Shown here piece by piece: positions 27,481 to 36,782 of a DNA stretch of 64,000 bases. Location of the stretch: positions 62,001-126,000 of the forward strand of contig NZ_JANYGH010000008.1 of NCBI RefSeq assembly GCF_025362475.1, written 5' to 3'. The notes beneath the pieces were generated by a model. It ran no database searches. It was not told where the DNA came from and saw only the letters and a list, made by a program, of their open reading frames with translations. Position 1 is the stretch's first letter. The number at the start of each line of letters is the position of its first letter. Source of the stretch: Mucilaginibacter sp. (lineage in GTDB: Bacteria; Bacteroidota; Bacteroidia; Sphingobacteriales; Sphingobacteriaceae). The translations under genes and the position numbers were made by a program.

Positions 27481-29205
27481 TTATTGAAGAGGATCAAAAG
27501 TTCCCCCATCCCAGCCATTGGTTTGCTGAAGATTCTTGTTTTGTTGCAGATGCGCTAAAGGGATAGCATAGAAATAATACTCATCTTTAAAATTGATTGC
27601 AAGGCTTTGATCAAGTAGCTTTGGTGTTTCGCTGAAGTAATCAAAATAATTGGTACTGAGATTAATCCCCCCAGCCGCATAGGCCGCAATAAAATCTGCA
27701 GCTTTACCATTATATTTGATCAAATTCACATCTATACCAGTACGTCTTTTTCCATTCAGTAACGATGCATACAATCTGCGTCTTCTCAAATCCTGATCTC
27801 TTTTACCTTCGAAAGCCAGCTCCAACCTGCGTTCTAACAGGACGGCCTCTCTCATTTCTGCCTGCGACATACCAGATTTAAGACCATATAGCCCGTTTGC
27901 CCCGGCATCTATCCCGGCACGCTTTCTGATCGCTTCAAGCATTGTATAGCTCAGCTGAGTGTTATTTACTTCATTGGCAGTTTCGGCGTAATTCAGCATT
28001 ACTTCGGCCAGGCGTATTTCAATCCAGTCAGTTCCACTATGTTCGGCATCATACGGTTTGTATCCTTCAAATATTGTTTTACGGGTATAATAACCGGTAA
28101 AAGTTCCACCTACGGCCTCTCCTCCCTTAAATGTCCATTGTATTCTGCCGGTTTTTCCAGACAGTGCCCATGTATCACCATTATGTACAACAGTAGTTGC
28201 AAACCTTGGATCGCGGTTTAACCAGTATGCAGAAGCATTATATCCGGAACTTGGATCAGTAATAGATAACCCATTTTTCATAGGAAATGCGTTGACAAGT
28301 TCTGTAGATGGCTGATCTCCGCCAACAAAATTTTGCGATTCTTCCAGCGGTCGAACGGTAGCATCGTGGGTTTGTACACGACCGGGATTGTTGAAACGGG
28401 TAACTAAAATGGCCTCGGTATTGGCGCTACCCTCTACAAACCAAAGATTTCTGAAATCGGGCATCAGCGCATTGCCGTACTTTGTAAGTGAATCCATGGC
28501 TGCTTTGTTTGCATCAAAAGCAGTCTGCCACCTCGCTTGCTGCTGCGATGGATTGAATTGTTCAGATGCATAGTGCAGTAACACCCTGCCTTTAAAAGCT
28601 AAAGCTGCACCGCGGGTTATTCTGCCCGCGTTATCTGCATTCCAGGTGGTGGGTAGTAAAGTTATAGATTGGTCCAGATCTTTAAGGATCTGAGCAATAC
28701 ACTCTGAAGTTTTGTTCCGCTTTACATTCAAGTCGTCGGTAAGACTTTGAGGGGTAAGTACAAGAGGCACCCCACCATAGCGGCTAACCATTTGAAAATA
28801 AGTCCACGCCCTTAAAAAAAGCGCTTGTCCCTGAAGTGAGTTTTTATCACTTTGAGGATATGGGGCTCCGGGGACTTTTTGTAACAGCAGATTTATGCTT
28901 CTGATATTGGCATAAGGCCAATAATCTATAGAATTTACCGTCAGGTCGCCATACATTCCGGTGCCGCCAACGCCTTCCTCAGAAGCGTGGTTGGTAGCAT
29001 CCGGCCATCCTGGCAGTGTATTAACATACAAAGCATTTAAAAAATTGGTGCTCAGGTTAACATCGGTCCAAACTAAATCTTCGGGTATGGCATTCAAATC
29101 GGGTTTATCCAATACCTTTTTACACCCTTGCAATCCGATAAAAGCCATCAGTATACACGATAGTATGGCAATTATATTTTTTTTATTATATATTATTTTG
29201 TTCAT
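27481..29205 (-). CDS. susD: SusD/RagB-family surface glycan-binding lipoprotein
   Basis: The 574-residue protein has a lipobox (MAFIGLQGCKK). The N-terminal TPR-like region contains LRAWTYFQMVSRYGGVPLVLT, a standard SusD signature. The C-terminal region has RKRAGID, AVLLERRLELAFEGKRDQDLRRRR and YFYAIPLAHLQQNKNLQQTNGW. SusD caps the TonB-dependent SusC pore at the outer membrane and delivers oligosaccharides to it. It follows susC by 20 bases and precedes the NPCBM gene with a hairpin between. Confidence 0.95.
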   Translation of the reverse strand: MNKIIYNKKNIIAILSCILMAFIGLQGCKKVLDKPDLNAIPEDLVWTDVNLSTNFLNALYVNTLPGWPDATNHASEEGVGGTGMYGDLTVNSIDYWPYANIRSINLLLQKVPGAPYPQSDKNSLQGQALFLRAWTYFQMVSRYGGVPLVLTPQSLTDDLNVKRNKTSECIAQILKDLDQSITLLPTTWNADNAGRITRGAALAFKGRVLLHYASEQFNPSQQQARWQTAFDANKAAMDSLTKYGNALMPDFRNLWFVEGSANTEAILVTRFNNPGRVQTHDATVRPLEESQNFVGGDQPSTELVNAFPMKNGLSITDPSSGYNASAYWLNRDPRFATTVVHNGDTWALSGKTGRIQWTFKGGEAVGGTFTGYYTRKTIFEGYKPYDAEHSGTDWIEIRLAEVMLNYAETANEVNNTQLSYTMLEAIRKRAGIDAGANGLYGLKSGMSQAEMREAVLLERRLELAFEGKRDQDLRRRRLYASLLNGKRRTGIDVNLIKYNGKAADFIAAYAAGGINLSTNYFDYFSETPKLLDQSLAINFKDEYYFYAIPLAHLQQNKNLQQTNGWDGGTFDPLQ

Positions 29206-29225
29206 AACAGTTTTTGTTAAGAAAT

Positions 29226-32200
29226 TTAAAGTGTAAAATTAACTCCAAAAGTGTAATTGCGGTTCAGTGGATAAGCCACTATAGAGGCTGCCTCAGGGTC
29301 ATAATCCTTAATATTTCTCTTGAAAAAGAAAAGGTTAGAGCTGTTTAAAAACACCCGAACTTGTTTAAATCCGGATTTGCCAAGCAAGTGGGCAGGAATG
29401 GACCAGCCTAAATTGACATTTTTCAGACGTATAAATGAGGCATCCTGTAACCAAAAGGTAGATGTACTACCATCGGCATAGATAGGGTATTTACCATTTG
29501 GGGTTTCTGGTGTCCAATGATCTGCCCAAAATGCAGCGCTACCGGCTTCAGGTACTGCATACTGTGCAAAATTAAGCAAATTGGGCATTTTATAAAATTT
29601 ACCTACTCCCTGTACAAGCACATCAATACTAAAAGATTTCCACACCGCGCCAAGGGTTAGTCCATAGGTAGACCGGGGTACTGAATTACCGATAAATTGC
29701 TGATCGTTGCCATCAATTTTTCCGTCCGGGGCATCGCTGGTGGCACCACGTACATCCTTATAATTAATCATACCAAGTTTCGGAATGGCGCCGTTGATGG
29801 TATATCCGGCTGGTAAAGCATTAAGTTCGGCTTGTGTACGAATGATACCTGTAGATACAAGGCCTAAGAAATCTCCTACAGGCCTGCCTACCTGATTAAG
29901 GTATGACCTGATGTTGGAAGCCTGGTTAATACTAAGTTGCTTGTTTATAGCATAACTATAGTTTACGCCAGCACTAATGGTAAGGTTATCATTCAATATT
30001 TTTCTGTAATTTACAGCAGCCTCATACCCATGCGATTCGACTGCCCCAAAGTTGACGAGCGGATAGATCCCTCCCCATGTATCTGGTACATTAGCGCCTA
30101 TATTTCCTAAAATATCCGTTCTTTTGTTCATATAACGGGTGGCTGATACCGTTAAGGCATTATTTAGCAAACTGGCGTCAAAGCCGATATCAATTGATCG
30201 CTTTTTGGCCCAGGTAATATCTGCATTTGGATAGGTACCCACTGCTACGCCGTTTGTTACGCCTCCAAAAATTGCACCGGCAGCTGCACGATAGTATTGA
30301 TTCCATTGTATTGCACCGCCATCCGGTTCTTCACCAGTAAAACCTAACGAAGCCTTGAATTTAAAATCATTGATAAACTTAATGTTGTCTTTAAAAAAGG
30401 ATTCATCGCTGATGCGCCAGCCTGCAGATACCGCCGGAAAAGAAGCATATCTTTTATTGGGAATAAAATATCTCGAGCCTTCATAACGTAGTGAGGCCTC
30501 TAAAAGGTATTTGCCGTCGTAGTTATAATTTACACGGCCGAAACCTGCAAGCCGGCCGTCATCAAATTCACTTCCGCCTATACTATAATTTGTTGGGTCG
30601 CTGCTGGCCAGGCCAATTTGATCAAGCTGTGGCGACAACACGAACTGATTCTGCGCATTAAAGCTTTGGTTCTTTGTTTCGCTCTGTTCATATACCGCTG
30701 TTGCAGAAATATTATGCTTACCAAAAGACTTGTCATAGTTAATGGAAAAATTGAGCTGGTAAAAATTACTTGCCGTGTAGCTTTCACCAATCGTATTACC
30801 GTCGTTACGAATCTTCGTTTTAGTAAAATCGATCTGATCGCCTACTATATGATTGTTACCACCTGTCCTGTTAGAAACATAAAGGCTATACGGCAGGTTA
30901 AGAGCCTTTCTGAAATCGTGGCGGGAATAGTTTGCAAATGATCCATGCAATTTCAATCCATCGACCAAGGATGAAAGATTGTAATTTACATCTACCAAAG
31001 CCTGGTAATTGCTCCAGTTCTTACGGTTGTAACCATTGTCGCCATTAATAACCTCTCCCGGATTCCAAGCCAATAATGTGCCTGAAGGATATTCTTTACC
31101 ATTATAATTGATATATGCCGGGGCCATTTTCCCTCGCGTGAGTAAACCTTGATAAAGGTTGGGCACATCGTCGTTATCATAATCGTACAACCAAAAAGGT
31201 TTTTGATCATTCCTGATATCGGTGGTTAGCTTAAGCGAAACATCTAAATTGTTAGTGATCTTTGCATCCACATTTGCCCTGATATTGTATTTTTTATAAT
31301 CGATATTGTCGAATGATCCGGTACCTTTATAATAGGAGCCACTTACAAAATAATTAATTTTTTCGCTACCCCCTGAAACGTTTGCGGTTGTGCGGTATTC
31401 GGTTGGCGTTTTATAAAACTCCTTAAGTATATTATAATTAGTTGTTTTAAAGTAGGCCAGTTCATCGTCCGTATATCTCCTGGAATCTGTCAGGTAACCT
31501 GTAGGATTAGTTTGTTTTAAAATATCATTCGTAAATGTGGCCTCATCATAAGCACTAAGTGATTGGGGCTGTATAGTAGCCTTATCCGTACTATAACTGG
31601 ATATAATATTGATTTTAGGCAATCCGTTTTGACCTTTTTTAGTAGTCACTACAATCACCCCATTAGCTCCGCGTACACCATAGGCCGCCGCAGATGCGCC
31701 ATCTTTAAGCACAGAAATATTTTCTACTTCCGAAGCGTCGAGGCCATCAAATGCAAATTGATCCGAAATAATACCATCAATAACAAAAAGGGGGGGCTTG
31801 GCAGTACCAAATCCGTCATAGGCTCTCACCGTAATGGTTGATGATTTGCCTGGCTTTCCGCCAGATTGGGAGATTACCAAACCCGGAACACGCCCGGCCA
31901 GACCTTGAGACAAGGTAGCTGCCGGTATCTCTACAATATCCTTTGCCTTTACCGTACTAACGCTTTGTAAAATATTTCTTTTGGTGTTACTACCATAGCC
32001 AACAACTACAACCTCATTTAGGGCTGAATTTGATTCAAGCTGTACGATCAAAGAAGATTGTTCTGCTTGTTTAAGAATAAAATTATCAATGTTTTTGGTT
32101 TTGTACCCTACGTAAGATATTGTAATCAGATAAGGGGTTTGCGCATTCAAACCTGCAAAGAAAAATTTCCCCGCTTCATTTGTTAGCATCGCTTTTTTTT

Positions 32201-32363
32201 GATCGGGGTTTTTAGCTGTAACCACGACGGTGGCACCCACCATTGGCGCCCCCTTTTCATCTTTTACGATCCCGGTGATTTCTGCATTTTGCGCTTTTAA
32301 TGTACTCCATGTACATAGTAGCAAAATGAAAAATAACATTCGTTGTGTAATTTTTTTTAACAT
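29226..32363 (-). CDS. susC: SusC/RagA-family TonB-dependent outer membrane transporter
   Basis: The 1045-residue protein has a signal peptide (MLFFILLLCTWSTLKAQ) followed directly by a carboxypeptidase-D-like regulatory domain (EITGIVKDEKGAPMVGATV). Then come a TonB-box-like stretch with LNEVVVVGYGS, the plug domain (LAGRVPGLVI, VLKDGASAAAYGVRGANGV) and a 22-strand type barrel. It imports glycan fragments using TonB energy. There is no N-terminal STN signalling domain, which is odd for a transporter encoded next to an ECF-sigma/FecR pair. FecR lies 83 bases upstream. Confidence 0.96.
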   Translation of the reverse strand: MLKKITQRMLFFILLLCTWSTLKAQNAEITGIVKDEKGAPMVGATVVVTAKNPDQKKAMLTNEAGKFFFAGLNAQTPYLITISYVGYKTKNIDNFILKQAEQSSLIVQLESNSALNEVVVVGYGSNTKRNILQSVSTVKAKDIVEIPAATLSQGLAGRVPGLVISQSGGKPGKSSTITVRAYDGFGTAKPPLFVIDGIISDQFAFDGLDASEVENISVLKDGASAAAYGVRGANGVIVVTTKKGQNGLPKINIISSYSTDKATIQPQSLSAYDEATFTNDILKQTNPTGYLTDSRRYTDDELAYFKTTNYNILKEFYKTPTEYRTTANVSGGSEKINYFVSGSYYKGTGSFDNIDYKKYNIRANVDAKITNNLDVSLKLTTDIRNDQKPFWLYDYDNDDVPNLYQGLLTRGKMAPAYINYNGKEYPSGTLLAWNPGEVINGDNGYNRKNWSNYQALVDVNYNLSSLVDGLKLHGSFANYSRHDFRKALNLPYSLYVSNRTGGNNHIVGDQIDFTKTKIRNDGNTIGESYTASNFYQLNFSINYDKSFGKHNISATAVYEQSETKNQSFNAQNQFVLSPQLDQIGLASSDPTNYSIGGSEFDDGRLAGFGRVNYNYDGKYLLEASLRYEGSRYFIPNKRYASFPAVSAGWRISDESFFKDNIKFINDFKFKASLGFTGEEPDGGAIQWNQYYRAAAGAIFGGVTNGVAVGTYPNADITWAKKRSIDIGFDASLLNNALTVSATRYMNKRTDILGNIGANVPDTWGGIYPLVNFGAVESHGYEAAVNYRKILNDNLTISAGVNYSYAINKQLSINQASNIRSYLNQVGRPVGDFLGLVSTGIIRTQAELNALPAGYTINGAIPKLGMINYKDVRGATSDAPDGKIDGNDQQFIGNSVPRSTYGLTLGAVWKSFSIDVLVQGVGKFYKMPNLLNFAQYAVPEAGSAAFWADHWTPETPNGKYPIYADGSTSTFWLQDASFIRLKNVNLGWSIPAHLLGKSGFKQVRVFLNSSNLFFFKRNIKDYDPEAASIVAYPLNRNYTFGVNFTL

Positions 32364-32406
32364 AACTTGTTGTTTTAGTTGGTTTTTTTTGCAAATAGAG
32401 TCCCAT

Positions 32407-32431
32407 ACCAGTATTTACAGACTGGTTTAAA
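32407..32431 (-). promoter_or_regulatory. Inverted repeat and TTTAAACCAGT motif upstream of susC
   Basis: ACCAGT (32407-32412) and ACTGGT (32421-32426) form an inverted repeat 44-64 bases upstream of the susC start. The plus-strand word ACTGGTTTAAA at 32421 recurs at 34314, upstream of the sigma-factor gene. It could be a sigma-dependent or regulator-binding element. Two occurrences of an AT-rich 11-mer are weak evidence. Confidence 0.25.
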
Positions 32432-32446
32432 AAATAGTGGGTTGTC

Positions 32447-33466
32447 TTATTTTTTTATCAAGTACCCCTTGCGTGATTTAATTGTTGTGAGTTTGTTTAG
32501 TTCTGTAATTTCTGCCAATAGTGTATCAAGCGGCGTCTGTAAGTAAAGTGTTCCCGTAAAAAACTTGCCTTTAATGTCCTCGTCTTTAAAACTGATCTTT
32601 TCGCCATAATGCTTTTCGAGTTTCTTGAAAACTTTATCAAGAGAAACCTGAACAAGGTTTATGGATAATGCCGTTTCTTCAAAAGCATGCCTTTTACTGT
32701 CGGATATATTTAATGTATTATTAAGCTTATTTACCGTTAGTACATCCCCAGGCTTAAGGATGCTGCTGAATACAGGGGTTTCTCTATCAGAGGATATATT
32801 CCTTACCCACACTTTTCCGGTATGCAGCGCAACCTTTACCAAAGAACTGCCTTTTGTTGCGGTGATTGTAAAAGATGTCCCGAGCGCCGTGGTAGAAACC
32901 CCGTTTGCATATACAACAAAAGGATGTTTTTTATCTTTTGTTACATGGAAGTAGCTTTTACCATTTAAGAAAACTTCTCTTTTTTCTTTAATAAAGGGCT
33001 GTGCGTAGTATATTTCTGCCCCAGGATACACTTTTACTTCCGAACCGTCGGGTAAAACTATTTTTTCATAATTGTTGGCATAATTAACTGTCGACTTCCA
33101 CTGGATTACGGGGGAGGGTGCATTTTGTTTCTTCTCATTTAGCGTAAAATTAGGTTTTGAATTGTTGGTGGTTAAGGCAAAATACCCTAACCCTACCGCC
33201 ATGACAATAACCGCTGCCGCTGCAATATTTCTAACCCAATGTGTAAACGGGAATTTTGCAAAAGTTTTTGATTTTATCTTTCCAAAAAGTTGATCACTCT
33301 TTATTTGAGATAAATCTTCCTCCACTACGCTGTCCCACTCATTTTGCGTCAGTAAATGATCCGGAAACTCATCTATCTGGCTCAAAAAAATATTTACAGC
33401 GTTTTGCTCTTCCGGGGTACACTGGCTTTTAAAATATTTATCCAGCAACTCGTCGGTTATATTCAT
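32447..33466 (-). CDS. FecR-family anti-sigma factor
   Basis: The 339-residue protein has a cytoplasmic N-terminal anti-sigma region (about 1-75), one membrane helix at about 78-98 (VRNIAAAAVIVMAVGLGYFAL) and a periplasmic FecR domain (VLPDGSEVKVYPGAEIYY, REVFLNGKSYFHVTKDKKHPFVV, TTALGTSFTI). It ends in a DUF4974/STN-like domain (VSLDKVFKKLEKHYG, FFTGTLYLQTPLDTLLAEI). It should hold the neighbouring ECF sigma factor inactive until a transporter signals. It lies 54 bases after the sigma gene. Confidence 0.93.
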   Translation of the reverse strand: MNITDELLDKYFKSQCTPEEQNAVNIFLSQIDEFPDHLLTQNEWDSVVEEDLSQIKSDQLFGKIKSKTFAKFPFTHWVRNIAAAAVIVMAVGLGYFALTTNNSKPNFTLNEKKQNAPSPVIQWKSTVNYANNYEKIVLPDGSEVKVYPGAEIYYAQPFIKEKREVFLNGKSYFHVTKDKKHPFVVYANGVSTTALGTSFTITATKGSSLVKVALHTGKVWVRNISSDRETPVFSSILKPGDVLTVNKLNNTLNISDSKRHAFEETALSINLVQVSLDKVFKKLEKHYGEKISFKDEDIKGKFFTGTLYLQTPLDTLLAEITELNKLTTIKSRKGYLIKK

Positions 33467-33520
33467 ACTACTAATACGATTTGATTTGATGATAACCCGT
33501 AATCACTGAAAAATATTTTT

Positions 33521-34075
33521 TTAAGACAGCTGGTGAACTAAGCAAATGATGATTGCAGCACCGGAATACCCTCCCAATTGCTTTAATGCCAGCGAGATAT
33601 GTTTCTCTACAGTTCTGGGCGAAATAGATAACTGTTCACCAATTTCACTATAAGTGTAGCCTTCAATTCTACTCAGGACAAATACTTTTTTACGGATGGG
33701 TGGTAAATGATCTAAAATTGTTACCAACTGCTGGTTTGTTTCGTAGGCAGAGGACAAGGCAACTTCATTTGAAACAGTTTCCTGATAAAAAGACCTTAAA
33801 TTTCTTTCTTCTATAGCTACCTTTTTAAAATGATCCAGTAAAGTGGTTTTTGCAATCCTGAACAATTGTGTATGCAAACTATGCTGCAAGGCCAGTGTAT
33901 GCCTAAAGCGCCACAATTTTATAAAAGCAAGCTGTGTTAGCTCATCAGCCAATTCTGTGGAGGCAGTTTTCTTTTTAAAATAAGCATAAACCTTTTTGTG
34001 ACTTAGGTTAAATACTATTTCAAAAGCTACCTGATCACCCTCATTTATATTTTTAACGTAGTCCTCCATTTCCAT
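33521..34075 (-). CDS. ECF RNA polymerase sigma factor (FecI-like)
   Basis: The 184-residue protein has sigma region 2 (AFEIVFNLSHKKVYAYFKKKT, ADELTQLAFIKLW) and region 4 with a helix-turn-helix (LSRIEGYTYSEIGEQLSISPRTVEKHISLALKQL). It lacks regions 1.1 and 3, as ECF factors do. It heads the PUL and is paired with FecR, so it most likely drives transcription of susC and the downstream glycosidases. The hydrophobic C-terminal tail (GAAIIICLVHQL) is a little unusual. Confidence 0.93.
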   Translation of the reverse strand: MEMEDYVKNINEGDQVAFEIVFNLSHKKVYAYFKKKTASTELADELTQLAFIKLWRFRHTLALQHSLHTQLFRIAKTTLLDHFKKVAIEERNLRSFYQETVSNEVALSSAYETNQQLVTILDHLPPIRKKVFVLSRIEGYTYSEIGEQLSISPRTVEKHISLALKQLGGYSGAAIIICLVHQLS

Positions 34076-34479
34076 TACAGGAGTTTTTATTTAGCTGATA
34101 TTTATTATATATTGTCCGTTTGCAAAAGAAGTGTAAATTATTCGACTTGGCTAAACTTCTGTAATCTATTTCGCAGATAGACAATATATTAAAGGAAATT
34201 TAGCATCATATTTACCTTCTTTTAGCCCTTTTGACTTATACTTATTTGTAAACATCTATTTTCCATTCCATTGATCGGCGAGCCAAAAAGGATCAGCAAA
34301 AGAAATTTTCAAAACTGGTTTAAATAATAATTGGTTTCTGATTATAAAGTTATCTAAGGTAAGGATCAAACTTCTTTGTGCAATGGATTACAATCTTTTT
34401 TTAATGGATTATTCTATCATTGCCATTTTGAAACAATAAGTCATTTGATGTTAAAATGAGCACCTAATAAAGGTATATT
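34076..34479 (-). other. Non-coding gap between the PUL sigma gene and the transporter gene
   Basis: About 400 AT-rich bases with no credible gene. It holds a second copy of the ACTGGTTTAAA word (34314-34324) and a GTAAACAT half-site near 34249 resembling the operator half-sites at 37410-37487. No terminator is obvious after the transporter gene, which ends at 34480. Confidence 0.4.
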
Positions 34480-35715
34480 TTAATAATCGGGTTTCTGAGT
34501 TGGTTTTATAAAGCTTATCACAATTACAGACAAAATACAAATGCCGCAAATCACCAAAAAGATACTGTCGGTGTGGTGTGTATGATCAATTACAAAACCT
34601 AATAAGGGCTCACCTAAGGCGGCAAAAACATAGCCGCACATATTCATAAAACCGATTCCAGTTCCCGTTAATTTGTTACCCAGCAATTCAGGACTAAGTG
34701 GCCAAAAACAGGCTTGTGGCCCGTAAACAAAAAAGCCAGCAGCAAACATTAAAGCACTAGCCAGTATCATATTTCCCGGTGGGGAAAAATAGACAACGAT
34801 GGCGATGATGGCGCTAACCAGCATCCCGGAAACGATGGGTTTGACCCGGTTGTTATTGAACAGGCGCTGGGACAAGGTGCCAAAACAAAGCGCTCCTACA
34901 GCCATGCCGACGGGCAGCAGAAAGGTAACCCATATACTATTTGGGCTGTTTTTCCAGTTATTGCCCAAGTAGTGCACGGGCACCCAAAAGATCAACCCAT
35001 AGCGCGCCATGCTCTCGAAGCCAAAGCTTAGGGAGATGAGCAGGAAATCTTTATTTTTAAATACCTGCCGGTAACGGGATTGCCAGGTTTCTTTTTCGGC
35101 TTCCATCACATCATTCCCGGTGTTTTGATAACCGATATCTTTGGGATGATCCCTGGCTACGATCAGGAAAACGGTTGCGCTGATCAATAAAAACAGCACC
35201 GGTACCCGAAATAACCATTGCCAGCTCAAACCTTGTTGTGTCAATACTATAGATATCAGATAGGTAGCGGCAGATGAAAGACCTGCGGCCATGGTATAAA
35301 AGCCGAATGCCTTACCGTTTTCTTCGCCCTTCCACCAGTTATTGATCAGCTTGCCGCCGGGGGCCCAGGCCATGGACTGAAAATACCCGTTCAGTCCCCA
35401 AAGTATCATGATTACCTGGGCGGTATGCGCATAACTGATGGCAAAATTGGTCAGTATGGATAAATAAGCCCCGGTGCTAACCATGATTCGGGCGCTGAAG
35501 CGGTCGGCCAGATTACCGTTGACCAGTTGCCCGATGGCGTAACCCACCAGCATGGCAAAACTGATCCAGCCAATGGTGGTATAAGGTATATGCAGGTCTT
35601 TGGCCATGGCTGTTGATGCCCAGCCAAAATTATGACGGCCGGTATAGAAGAAGAGGTAGCAGAACATCGTGACCAGTAACATTTTCCATTGCTGGAACCG
35701 GAATGATTTTTTCAT
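34480..35715 (-). CDS. MFS transporter of the organophosphate:phosphate antiporter (OPA) type
   Basis: The 411-residue protein has twelve predicted membrane helices. The start matches the GlpT/UhpT/PgtP subgroup: CYLFFYTGRHNFGWAST is the aromatic-Arg-Asn-Phe signature, then MLVGYAIGQLVNGNLADRF and WGLNGYFQSMAWAPGGKLINNWW. OPA members exchange organic phosphates for inorganic phosphate. Beside a phosphonatase-like hydrolase and a phosphonate-associated dehydrogenase, an organophosphonate or phosphate-ester substrate is plausible. It starts 5 bases after the dehydrogenase stop, so it is co-transcribed. Confidence 0.85.
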   Translation of the reverse strand: MKKSFRFQQWKMLLVTMFCYLFFYTGRHNFGWASTAMAKDLHIPYTTIGWISFAMLVGYAIGQLVNGNLADRFSARIMVSTGAYLSILTNFAISYAHTAQVIMILWGLNGYFQSMAWAPGGKLINNWWKGEENGKAFGFYTMAAGLSSAATYLISIVLTQQGLSWQWLFRVPVLFLLISATVFLIVARDHPKDIGYQNTGNDVMEAEKETWQSRYRQVFKNKDFLLISLSFGFESMARYGLIFWVPVHYLGNNWKNSPNSIWVTFLLPVGMAVGALCFGTLSQRLFNNNRVKPIVSGMLVSAIIAIVVYFSPPGNMILASALMFAAGFFVYGPQACFWPLSPELLGNKLTGTGIGFMNMCGYVFAALGEPLLGFVIDHTHHTDSIFLVICGICILSVIVISFIKPTQKPDY

Positions 35716-35720
35716 GATTT

Positions 35721-36782
35721 TTAGGCTATGCGTATACCAACTCTCAGCGGCAAATGCGCCTTTGCGTATTCAAAGGCTTTTTGGGTATCGTTAAATGAAA
35801 ATTCAGGACCAATCAATTCCTTAAACGGAAAGCTGTGATGGTGCTGGCTAATAAAATCAACTGCGGCCAGCAAATCCTCATGATTGTAATTGTGCAAGCC
35901 TTTAATGGTGATCATCCGGCGGATGACCTGCTCGGCATCAATGTTTACTTTTCGGTTGCTGAACACAGCACCTATCCAAACGGCGGTACCTCCGGTGGCC
36001 AGGCTTTCCAGCCCGGTTTCCATGGCGGCAGGCGCGCCGCTCATATCAAAAACAATATCGATGTTTTGTTCAGGCTGCGCTTTTGAAAGTAAAATTGAGG
36101 TATCCGCACCAAATAATAACGCTTCATCCAGCCGCTGCTGGTTGATATCGGCCGCGTTAACGGCTTGTGCTCCGGCCACCTTACACATGGCCGCGCAAAC
36201 AATACCCAATAAACCCATGCCGGTGATCAGAATATTTTTACCGCTGATATCACCTGCAAGCCTGAGCGCACCGGCCACCGTAGCAACCGCGCAGTTAATG
36301 GTGGCCGCAACAGGCAGTGGTACATCTAAAGGGATTTTTAATAAAGTAGTATTCTCCTTTAAAATGCAGTACTCGCCCAAGCCGCCGTGAAAAGGGTTTG
36401 CTTCTGTAATTTGCGCGTGGCCGTACTTAAAAAGCTGATCTGATTTTTGCGGCATGCCTCTCTTAGCCAGCTCAGACAGCGGATTAGAAGAAAAAACACT
36501 CCAGGTGATACGGTCGCCGATCTTAAGATCGTTACCAGCATAATCATTACCCGGATGCGCTTCGCCGATGGCTATAATCTCACCCACAATTTCATGTCCC
36601 AATACGGTAGGTGTTTTTTCAGTGCGCAGGCCGCAGTAAGTATGCATATCGCTGCCGCATATCGTGGTATACAGATTTTTAACCAGTACTTCTCCCGGTT
36701 TAAGTGCGGGCACTTTCATATTCAGCAGCTGGAATTGCTGCCCGGCCCCGTTAAATGCAAATAATTTTCCTGTAGGTTCCAT
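35721..36782 (-). CDS. Zinc-type alcohol dehydrogenase, phosphonate-associated family (HpnZ-like)
   Basis: The 353-residue medium-chain dehydrogenase has catalytic zinc ligands in TTICGSDMHTYCG and GHEIVGEI, and an NAD(P)-binding motif GMGLLG. The segment MPQKSDQLFKYGHAQI resembles the family named putative phosphonate-catabolism-associated alcohol dehydrogenase (TIGR03366). The lobe that normally holds four structural-zinc cysteines reads WSVFSSNPLSELAKRGMPQKS, with serine where cysteine is expected, so the structural zinc is probably missing. Its ATG overlaps the stop of the upstream gene (TAATG), showing translational coupling. Substrate unknown; family assignment is from memory of motifs. 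Confidence 0.78.
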   Translation of the reverse strand: MEPTGKLFAFNGAGQQFQLLNMKVPALKPGEVLVKNLYTTICGSDMHTYCGLRTEKTPTVLGHEIVGEIIAIGEAHPGNDYAGNDLKIGDRITWSVFSSNPLSELAKRGMPQKSDQLFKYGHAQITEANPFHGGLGEYCILKENTTLLKIPLDVPLPVAATINCAVATVAGALRLAGDISGKNILITGMGLLGIVCAAMCKVAGAQAVNAADINQQRLDEALLFGADTSILLSKAQPEQNIDIVFDMSGAPAAMETGLESLATGGTAVWIGAVFSNRKVNIDAEQVIRRMITIKGLHNYNHEDLLAAVDFISQHHHSFPFKELIGPEFSFNDTQKAFEYAKAHLPLRVGIRIA

